Positions 1-4,596 of a DNA stretch of 5,350 bases are shown piece after piece; position 1 is the first letter of the stretch; each line of letters begins with the position of its first letter. The stretch comes from Rubrobacter sp. Its GTDB lineage: Bacteria; Actinomycetota; Rubrobacteria; Rubrobacterales; Rubrobacteraceae. The stretch covers positions 1-5,350 of the forward strand of contig JADDPR010000044.1 of NCBI GenBank assembly GCA_016781775.1, in the 5' to 3' direction. The notes beneath the pieces are model-generated. The model saw only the letters and a list, made by a program, of their open reading frames with translations. It had not been told where the DNA came from and did no database searches. The position numbers and the translations under genes were made by a program.

Positions 1-2
1 CG

Positions 3-32
3 CAGGGGCGCATCAAGGAGCTGTGGGCCTGA
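3..32 (+). CDS. Possible 3' end of a plus-strand gene
   Basis: Reading from base 3 gives a short open tail, QGRIKELWA, ending at a TGA at 30-32. The mixed charged and hydrophobic composition looks like an ordinary protein C-terminus. The other two plus frames run on into low-complexity shadow sequence. If real, this gene converges on the minus-strand gene ending at 151, leaving about 118 bases between the two stops. Nine codons are too few to name a product, and the tail could be chance. Confidence 0.3.
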   Translation, partial: QGRIKELWA

Positions 33-150
33 AATCCTCGCAACACTCATCTAGAGCAGCGGTCTTTAAATGGGCCGGGCTTCGTCCTACTCGAACCGTG
101 CCGCGGCGACCGCGCGCCGTCCCGCGAAGGGGCTTAGGGGAGAGGGATGT
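33..150. other. Convergent intergenic spacer with weak hairpin
   Basis: This lies between the possible plus-strand stop at 32 and the minus-strand stop at 151. A GC-rich stretch near 104-119 can form a 5-bp stem (CGGCG with CGCCG) and might help terminate either side. It has no T tract and is weak. No RNA gene could be supported here. Confidence 0.3.
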
Positions 151-1434
151 CTACCCGGGTTTCTCCAGGACCGGGCGCGGGACGGAACCAGGTTTGGATA
201 ACGAGAATAGGATCCAGGACAACTTCCCGTCGTATCGCGGTAGGTACCCCACCCCGATCAGGACGCAGAGCAACAACAGCAGGGGCGCGACGCCGCTCAT
301 GCTCGCGCCGCCCGTGGAGGTAGAGAGCGAGGCTCCGCCCGGCGGAGCACCGGTAAGGGGATACGGCGGGCTCGACGGGGGTCCTCCCGTCCTGGCGTCG
401 GAGAACGGCCCGATGCTCGATACCGTGCCCGATAGCCCCGCAAGGGCGCGGTCGATCCCTCCCCCGGAGAACACGTCGGAGAGCGCCTCGCCGAGCGTGC
501 CCCAGCTCTCCGACACGGATTCGGGGAGGTGGAGCGCCATAACGGACTCGAAGGCGCCAACAACGTCCCCGAGGGCCTGCACCACGCTGCTCACAACGGT
601 CACCGGCTCCCACGGAGGGCTCGGCTCCCCCAACGTCTCCTCTGCCGGGGCGTCGCGCGGCGCCGCCGGGGGCTCTTCTTCGCCCCCCACGGGCGCGATC
701 GAGTCCTCCTCGACCACCGCCGGTAGCTCCGGTGCGGGCGCCTGCGGTGGCTCCGGCGCCGGCGCCGGCTGAGGCGACGACTGATCCTCAGGTAGCCCAT
801 CCACGGGTGCCCCGTACGCGGGCGGTGCTGCTCCCCCCATATCCGGACCGTACTGGTTTCCCCCGGGCGTCTCGACGGGCGGTACGGTACCCGTCCCCAA
901 TTCATACTGATTCTCGGCGGGCGTCTCGGGTACCGGGACAGGCTCGGGGGCAGGTTCGGGCAAAGGTGCCGGGAGAGGCTCCGGCTCGGGGGCAGGCTCG
1001 GGTTGCGGGGTGGGTTCGGGTAGAGGTTCGGGCTGGGGCTCGGGCTCCGGGGTGGGCTCGGGCGCGGGCTCCGGAGCCGGTTCTTGGCCATACTGGTACT
1101 CGGGCGGGCTCTGGGGTGGTGGCTCGACGTACGGAGACTCGGGGACGGGCGCGGGGCTCGCTTCGACCGGCTCTACGTACGGCGGCTCCTCGGCCGGCGG
1201 CTCCTCGGCCACCGGCTCCACGTCCACCAGGGCGTCGTCCTCGACCGGTACGGGCTGAACCGCCTGCTGCTCGCCCGTCCCTGTCTCGGTCGTGGTAACG
1301 GAGTACTGTTGCTGCTGCGCCTGGGCCTGAGCCGTCTCACCCCAGAGAAGGTGAGTTAGTGTGAACACGACGAGCATACCTACGAAAGTCGTAAGCAACC
1401 CCCGGGCAAATGGCCTCGACCGTTCTAAGGTCAA
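151..1434 (-). CDS. Secreted/membrane-tethered proline-rich protein (X-Pro rod)
   Basis: No family is recognised; the architecture is clear. The protein is 427 aa from a TTG at 1432-1434, with GAAGG four bases upstream. Residues 1-39 look like a signal peptide: a basic n-region (ERSRPFAR), a hydrophobic core at about 13-31, and a c-region ETAQAQA with AxA cleavage options near 37-39. A Gln-rich stretch follows, then an acidic, proline-rich part (about 65-275). Residues 119-171 are almost pure X-Pro dipeptides with X mostly Glu, Ala, Gln or Leu. This should form a stiff extended rod. Residues 276-345 look helical and amphipathic; about 381-398 is a hydrophobic helix (GVAPLLLLLCVLIGVG) with a basic C-terminal tail. 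There is no LPxTG-like motif, so I infer tethering by the C-terminal helix, with the rod spanning the cell wall. The frame stays open far upstream of 1434, but that part is arginine-rich antisense of the neighbouring gene. An ATG at 1377 is an alternative start giving a shorter signal peptide. Confidence 0.75.
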   Translation of the reverse strand: MTLERSRPFARGLLTTFVGMLVVFTLTHLLWGETAQAQAQQQQYSVTTTETGTGEQQAVQPVPVEDDALVDVEPVAEEPPAEEPPYVEPVEASPAPVPESPYVEPPPQSPPEYQYGQEPAPEPAPEPTPEPEPQPEPLPEPTPQPEPAPEPEPLPAPLPEPAPEPVPVPETPAENQYELGTGTVPPVETPGGNQYGPDMGGAAPPAYGAPVDGLPEDQSSPQPAPAPEPPQAPAPELPAVVEEDSIAPVGGEEEPPAAPRDAPAEETLGEPSPPWEPVTVVSSVVQALGDVVGAFESVMALHLPESVSESWGTLGEALSDVFSGGGIDRALAGLSGTVSSIGPFSDARTGGPPSSPPYPLTGAPPGGASLSTSTGGASMSGVAPLLLLLCVLIGVGYLPRYDGKLSWILFSLSKPGSVPRPVLEKPG

Positions 1435-1503
1435 GCTGCCTTCTACAACTTGCAAAGCTTTCGACGCGCCCCCTCGACCCCACACCTGGCAACATCTTGC
1501 ACA

Positions 1504-1532
1504 ACTCTTCCACAGGTACCGATACGTGTCAA
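1504..1532 (-). promoter_or_regulatory. Sigma-70-type promoter for the proline-rich protein gene
   Basis: On the minus strand a perfect -35 box TTGACA (1527-1532) is followed after exactly 17 bases by AAGAGT (1504-1509). The latter matches the -10 consensus at the critical second A and final T, but only at 3 of 6 positions overall. Predicted transcription start is near 1497, giving a leader of about 60 bases before the TTG at 1434. The position, between the hairpins behind the upstream gene and this gene, supports separate transcription. The weak -10 box is the main doubt. Confidence 0.5.
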
Positions 1533-1599
1533 GAGATAATTTCGGCCGCAGTCGAGAGGTAGAATGTGTGTCGTGGCGCCAGCGGTCCGTCGGGACACA

Positions 1600-1616
1600 C
1601 CCGAAAACCTTTCGGG
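1600..1616 (-). terminator. Second small hairpin downstream of the membrane protein gene
   Basis: CCCGAAA (1600-1606) and TTTCGGG (1610-1616) form a 7-bp stem with a 3-base loop. It lies about 70 bases past the stop at 1686 and beyond the larger hairpin at 1646-1673. It may act as a back-up terminator for the minus strand. There is no U tract directly after it on that strand. Confidence 0.3.
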
Positions 1617-1645
1617 CTCCCATTCTTTGCAGCGTTTTTTGTTGG

Positions 1646-1673
1646 CCGGCGCCCCTTCGGGAAGGGGCGCCGG
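1646..1673 (-). terminator. Strong GC hairpin just after the membrane protein gene
   Basis: CCGGCGCCCCTT (1646-1657) and AAGGGGCGCCGG (1662-1673) are perfect inverted repeats: a 12-bp stem with a 4-base loop. It begins 12 bases after the TAG stop at 1686-1688 of the minus-strand gene, a typical terminator position. In the minus-strand transcript an A-rich rather than U-rich run follows. It would therefore be a U-less terminator or a 3'-stabilising hairpin, both plausible in high-GC Gram-positive bacteria. Confidence 0.6.
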
Positions 1674-1685
1674 GGAGAGGTGTTT

Positions 1686-3299
1686 CTACGGAGCGGTTGC
1701 TTCGCCCTCGGGCGGAGTTGCCTCCCCGTTCTCCAGGCGGTCGGCGGCCTCGCGCAGGAGTCGTATAAGCTCCTCGTCGCTCAGGTCGTCCGGGGAGATC
1801 TGGCCCTCCGGCGCTTCTTCTCCCGGGGCAGGCGGGGCCGCCGTAGGTGCTCCTCCCTCCTGTCCACCCTCTCGCGGGGTCGCACCGGGGACGTCTTCGC
1901 CGCGGGCGAAGGCGAGGACCTCCTCGTAGGAGCGCAGGCCAGTGACGGCGCCGTCGCGGGAGTCGACGAAGGCTGTGAGGTTTACGCCGGGGCTGTCGCG
2001 GGTGGTTACGGAGAGCATCCAGTAGAGGACGTTCTCGTCCGTGCCCGGCTCCCTGCGGACCACGGGGCGCGGCTCCAGGGAGACGACGTTGCCGGTCTCG
2101 CCGGCTGCGCCGGCCCGGATCCACTGAAAGTCCGGGTACGCGTTGGTGACGAACCCGAAGGAGCGGTTCGGGCCGAGCAGGGCGGAATCCAGGGGGCGTT
2201 TGTGGATCCTGTACTCCCCCGTGTGCGCGTCGGTATAGAGCATGGTGTAGGTCGCGTTCGACGGGCCGTAGGGCTCCAGCGCCGTAAACCAGACCGGGCC
2301 TTCCCCGCTGGGCAGGAGGTAGGGCATCTCGTTGTCGGTGTTGTCTATGTCCGGGATCTGGGGAACATCCCGGCGCGTCACCCAGGCGTTCCAGATGCCG
2401 TTCTGGTAGGCCAGGGACTCGGCGGCGCGGCGCGCGAGCTCGCCGGGGTAGAGCCGCTCGTTCTCGAAGCGATTGTCGGCGATGATCTCCTGGCGCGTCA
2501 GGTCCTCGATCTCCCCGTCCGGGTGCACGACGAACGTGCCGGCCCAGTAGGGAATGGTCACCGGGAACGAGAGGCGGTACTTGAGGTAGGGGACGAGCAT
2601 CAGGACCTCGTCGCCATCCACCGAGTAGTACGGGTCGGTTAGGCTGACCCAGAAACGCTCCTGTATGAGCTTCCAGTTCACGTTGTCCGTTATGGACATC
2701 CCCTCGCCGTACCTGAACGGCTCGCGCAACGTCTGGACCTCGCCCTCCCCGTTCACGACCGACACGCCCTGCTGCTCGTAGGTGAAGACGTTGAAGCCGC
2801 CGTTCGGCACGCGGGGCGCGACGTAGCCCAGAGGCTCGCCCGGCTCCCTCTCGAGCGGCTCGAAGTCGCCCAGGGCCACGCGTGGCTCGTTGGCCCGGTT
2901 CTGGGCGGCGCGGGACGCGACCTCCAGGGGCAGGAAGCGCACACCCTCGGTCGCCGGGATCTCCTCCAGCGACTCGGCCTCCAGGGAGTCGTAGAAGCGC
3001 ACCTGCTCCAGCGCCCCCCCGAAGATCAGGAAAAAGAACAGAAGCGCGATCCAGGCCCCCGTCGCGACCAGCGCGGGCCTCCGGTAACCGCGGCTGAACA
3101 GGAAGACGACGAGGATGATTCCGAGCAAGACGAGCACCCAGAAGGAGAAGTTGGCGTAGAAGCCTATAAGCAAGCCATGGAAGATCGGGGCGGCAAACCA
3201 GAACCCGACGGCCAGGATGATGCCGATCAGCACCGCCGCGGGCAAAAGATTAGCCCTCAACCAGCCGCGTAACTTTTCCAGGTAGTAGTCCGGACCCAC
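1686..3299 (-). CDS. Membrane-anchored protein with large extracytoplasmic domain, function unknown
   Basis: The protein is 537 aa. I chose the GTG at 3297-3299 because AAGGAG (minus strand) sits 8 bases upstream; the frame opens 26 codons earlier at an ATG without such a site. A short cytoplasmic N-terminus precedes three hydrophobic helices at about 18-39, 46-68 and 75-94. Residues about 97-470 form a non-repetitive, aromatic-rich domain that should lie outside the membrane. Two stretches look like PepSY-type strand-turn motifs: LYTDAHTGEYRI (about 354-365) and TAFVDSRDGAVTGL (about 442-455). That is a weak resemblance, not a family assignment. Residues 471-500 are Gly/Pro/Glu-rich and probably disordered, followed by an acidic helix (DDLSDEELIRLLREAADRL, about 504-522). 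There are no cysteines and no obvious catalytic motif. It may be an envelope scaffold, or a binding or processing factor. Codon use looks native. Its terminal hairpin and the separate promoter of the next gene suggest a single-gene transcript. Confidence 0.85.
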   Translation of the reverse strand: MGPDYYLEKLRGWLRANLLPAAVLIGIILAVGFWFAAPIFHGLLIGFYANFSFWVLVLLGIILVVFLFSRGYRRPALVATGAWIALLFFFLIFGGALEQVRFYDSLEAESLEEIPATEGVRFLPLEVASRAAQNRANEPRVALGDFEPLEREPGEPLGYVAPRVPNGGFNVFTYEQQGVSVVNGEGEVQTLREPFRYGEGMSITDNVNWKLIQERFWVSLTDPYYSVDGDEVLMLVPYLKYRLSFPVTIPYWAGTFVVHPDGEIEDLTRQEIIADNRFENERLYPGELARRAAESLAYQNGIWNAWVTRRDVPQIPDIDNTDNEMPYLLPSGEGPVWFTALEPYGPSNATYTMLYTDAHTGEYRIHKRPLDSALLGPNRSFGFVTNAYPDFQWIRAGAAGETGNVVSLEPRPVVRREPGTDENVLYWMLSVTTRDSPGVNLTAFVDSRDGAVTGLRSYEEVLAFARGEDVPGATPREGGQEGGAPTAAPPAPGEEAPEGQISPDDLSDEELIRLLREAADRLENGEATPPEGEATAP

Positions 3300-3307
3300 C
3301 TTCGGTT

Positions 3308-3313
3308 CTCCTT
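3308..3313 (-). promoter_or_regulatory. Ribosome binding site deciding the GTG start
   Basis: On the minus strand AAGGAG occurs 8 bases before the GTG at 3297-3299. It is the best Shine-Dalgarno match near this gene and argues for the GTG over the upstream ATG at 3375-3377. Confidence 0.7.
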
Positions 3314-3328
3314 CTCTTCCCACCTTGA

Positions 3329-3341
3329 CCGTACGGACTGA
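3329..3341 (-). promoter_or_regulatory. Leader motif shared with the Met-rich gene (copy 1)
   Basis: Minus-strand TCAGTCCGTACGG ends 29 bases before the GTG start. TCAGTCGTACGG (one base shorter) ends at the same distance before the ATG of the Met-rich protein gene. GTACG is also repeated in inverse at 3344-3348, so the site may be a small dyad. It may be a core promoter element or an operator; the role is unknown. Confidence 0.35.
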
Positions 3342-3377
3342 TCGTACACCAGAGAGAACGGAGAGGGTGTTACACAC

Positions 3378-3784
3378 GACTGATGATCTTCCTCGGGGAT
3401 ACCATCGGCAACTTCACCGAACGGAGGCGGCGACCCTTTATGCGAGAGGTCTACACGGGAGTCTGCGCGAAGGGCGGCACATCCCGCTGGGCTTGAATCT
3501 CGAAGAACGCGAGGTCCCTAAAAAAGGGCCGGGACGCCTCGGTTTCCGATTCGAGCAAACGTGGCTGCCGGCACCGAGCACCTCCACGAGGGCTGGAAAA
3601 AGTCCTCCGGGCTACCTTCGCGCTTCGCAACGCCCGCCACCGACGCCGAGGGACTCTACGGCTCACGCAACGCAGTAACACGGAAGGGCCGAAGTCTCGG
3701 ACCGTTCGGCCTGGCCCAGAGGCGGCAGGATAATACGGCGATCGGCTTCCCAGGAGGTGCCTCATCATCGGGGCGAGGCAGCGA
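3378..3784. other. Intergenic region without convincing gene
   Basis: About 480 bases lie between the GTG at 3299 and the stop at 3850. Both strands carry open frames here, but the translations are Arg/Pro/Ser-rich, lack ribosome sites and hydrophobic or domain-like patterns, and look like chance. Small features: an A-tract flanked by CCCT/AGGG near 3516-3526, a possible 6-bp hairpin TGCCTC/GAGGCA near 3757-3779, and a minus-strand TATTAT near 3730 without a good -35 partner. A minus-strand TTGCCG near 3405 followed 17 bases later by GATCAT is a weak promoter candidate for the downstream membrane protein gene. A small RNA or long leader cannot be excluded. Confidence 0.5.
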
Positions 3785-3815
3785 AGGGGGCCGACTCGCT
3801 TTGAGCCGACCCCCT
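3785..3815 (-). terminator. Terminator hairpin of the Met-rich protein gene
   Basis: Arms 3785-3797 and 3803-3815 pair over 13 positions with a 5-base loop. Two positions are mismatched (C-A and A-C) in a plus-strand transcript but become G-U wobble pairs in a minus-strand transcript. The structure is therefore complete only in RNA from the minus strand, where it lies 35 bases after the stop at 3850. Only UU follows, so it lacks a classic U tract. Confidence 0.65.
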
Positions 3816-3849
3816 CGATCTCAGGGTGATTTGTTGCGGCTTATGCCTA

Positions 3850-4332
3850 CTACCTGCTGTTGCGCAAGCGAAGGGCCAGGAGCCCCCCTCCCGCCAAAAG
3901 CACGGCGGCCGCCCCGCCGGCGAGCGGCAGGAGCGCCGGACCGCCCGTCTCGGCCAGCTGGGTTGTGCCTCCGCTCCCCATCATCATCTTGCCCTCGTTC
4001 ATCATCATCTCGCCGTTCTTCATCATCATCTGGTCGCCGGACTGCTGGCCGCTCTCCATCATCATCTGGCCCTCGTCCATCATCATCTGGCCCTTCTCCA
4101 TCATCATCTCGCTGCCGTACTGCATCTGGCCGCTTTGCATCATCTGGCCGTTCTCCATCATCATCTGGCCGCTTTCCATCATCATCTCGTTACCGTACTG
4201 CTGGCCCTCGTTCATCATCATCTGGCCCTCGTCCATCATCATCTGGCCGTTGTGGCTGCTGGCCCACGCCGCCGGCGCGACGGCCAAGGCCGTCAAGGCC
4301 ACCAGGATAGAGATCATCGATACTTTGCGCAT
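3850..4332 (-). CDS. Methionine-rich repeat surface protein with LAETG sorting signal
   Basis: The protein is 160 aa from the ATG at 4330-4332, preceded by a purine-rich AAAGGAAAG ribosome site. Residues 1-24 form a signal peptide (MRKVSMISILVAL..., cleavage likely after AAWA). Residues 25-122 are low-complexity repeats of about 7 residues, (Q/E/K)MMMxxG, with ten MMM triplets and 33 Met in 98 residues. The rest is Gln, Glu, Asp, Asn, Gly and Ser, with two Tyr, a single His and no Cys. The C-terminus is a cell-wall sorting signal: LAETG (126-130), hydrophobic stretch (about 134-154), and basic tail RLRNSR. LAxTG is the motif known for class E sortases, so the mature protein is probably linked to the cell wall. 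Dense exposed Met suggests a sacrificial oxidant sink (Met to Met sulfoxide) or Cu(I)/Ag(I) binding. Single-gene transcription is likely, with its own terminator. It is divergent from a putative molybdenum oxidoreductase gene. The architecture is certain; the function is inferred. Confidence 0.88.
   Translation of the reverse strand: MRKVSMISILVALTALAVAPAAWASSHNGQMMMDEGQMMMNEGQQYGNEMMMESGQMMMENGQMMQSGQMQYGSEMMMEKGQMMMDEGQMMMESGQQSGDQMMMKNGEMMMNEGKMMMGSGGTTQLAETGGPALLPLAGGAAAVLLAGGGLLALRLRNSR
3943..3957 (-). other. LAETG sortase recognition motif
   Basis: These 15 bases encode Leu-Ala-Glu-Thr-Gly, followed by GP, a hydrophobic helix and a basic tail: the three-part cell-wall sorting signal. 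Alanine at position 2 is typical of class E sortase substrates in high-GC Gram-positive bacteria. No sortase gene lies in the window. Confidence 0.8.
3973..4245 (-). repeat. In-frame tandem repeat array encoding (Q/E/K)MMMxxG units
   Basis: A degenerate 21-base repeat (minus strand CAGATGATGATGGA plus about 7 variable bases) encodes residues 30-120 of the Met-rich protein. Some units are extended by QQYG, MQYG or QQSG. A higher-order duplication is visible: the block QMMMDEGQMMM...GQQ.G..MMM starts at residue 30 (base 4245) and again at residue 82 (base 4089), a 156-base period. The all-ATG Met codons fix part of the DNA similarity. The shared order of units supports segmental duplication. 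Confidence 0.85.
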
Positions 4333-4361
4333 GCGTTTCTTTCCTTTCTTTCGCGCTTCAT

Positions 4362-4373
4362 CCGTACGACTGA
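4362..4373 (-). promoter_or_regulatory. Leader motif shared with the membrane protein gene (copy 2)
   Basis: Minus-strand TCAGTCGTACGG ends 29 bases before the ATG at 4330-4332. It matches the element upstream of the GTG at 3299 apart from a one-base insertion, at the same distance from the start. GGTG precedes both copies. It may be a shared promoter or regulator site for these two envelope genes. Confidence 0.35.
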
Positions 4374-4412
4374 CACCCCGATGCCGCCCCACTCTACCCT
4401 CTTCGCGAGGTC

Positions 4413-4444
4413 GTTCATCGGCGTTCGGGCGAACGCCGGTGAAC
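4413..4444. promoter_or_regulatory. 32-base palindrome in the divergent intergenic region
   Basis: Arms GTTCATCGGCGTTCG (4413-4427) and CGAACGCCGGTGAAC (4430-4444) are inverted repeats over 15 positions with one T-G exception and a 2-base centre. The tight centre favours a DNA-binding (operator) role over an RNA hairpin. It lies about 80 bases upstream of the Met-rich gene start and about 150 upstream of the oxidoreductase start, so it could control both. It is not the CGAAC-N4-GTTCG LexA box, because the half-sites face the other way. Confidence 0.5.
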
Positions 4445-4478
4445 AAATGGTTGCAGATTGGTGAACGATGGTGAAAGC
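4438..4478. repeat. Three direct repeats GGTGAA(C/A) overlapping the palindrome
   Basis: GGTGAACAA (4438), GGTGAACGA (4460) and GGTGAAAGC (4470) are spaced 22 and 10 bases apart, about two and one helical turns. The first copy is part of the right arm of the palindrome at 4413-4444. The helical phasing suggests several copies of one regulator binding on one DNA face. No regulator gene is visible in the window. Confidence 0.4.
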
Positions 4479-4596
4479 GCCGCGCCGCCAGCCGTATCTC
4501 TTGTAAACCTCTCATACTGGTAGGTAGCCCGATGGGCGGTGATGGGTCACCCGAGACCGGAGGGGCCGATCGGATTAAACATTGGAGATTGGGATT

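Noticed and set aside
60..100. tRNA-like TTCGAGT loop on the minus strand
   Set aside because: The flanking bases do not form a T stem, and no acceptor or anticodon arm could be found.
330..346. GCTCCGCC/GGCGGAGC palindrome
   Set aside because: It lies inside coding sequence for a Pro-Gly-rich stretch and is explained by codon composition.
1635..1640. T6 run as a plus-strand terminator tail
   Set aside because: It precedes the strong hairpin on the plus strand and lies 18 bases after the smaller one. No plus-strand gene ends here.
1435..2124. Minus-strand upstream extension of the proline-rich protein, open to an ATG at 2124
   Set aside because: It overlaps the downstream half of the membrane protein gene in another frame and is Arg-rich shadow sequence. 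The signal peptide and promoter place the true start near 1434.
3451..3768. 105-codon minus-strand open frame in the gap between genes
   Set aside because: It is Arg/Ser/Pro-rich, lacks a ribosome site and has no domain or membrane pattern. It is probably chance in GC-rich DNA.
3973..4245. CRISPR-like array of short repeats
   Set aside because: The 21-base repeats are contiguous and in frame, encode protein, and have no unique spacers.
4423..4434. LexA/SOS box
   Set aside because: GTTCG-N2-CGAAC is the reverse arrangement of the CGAAC-N4-GTTCG box.
3826..4474. Long plus-strand frames rich in HHHL, IIIW or SSSSG opposite the Met-rich gene
   Set aside because: They are the antisense readings of the ATG-ATG-ATG repeats. 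They have no ribosome site or coherent architecture, and the terminator geometry supports the minus strand.
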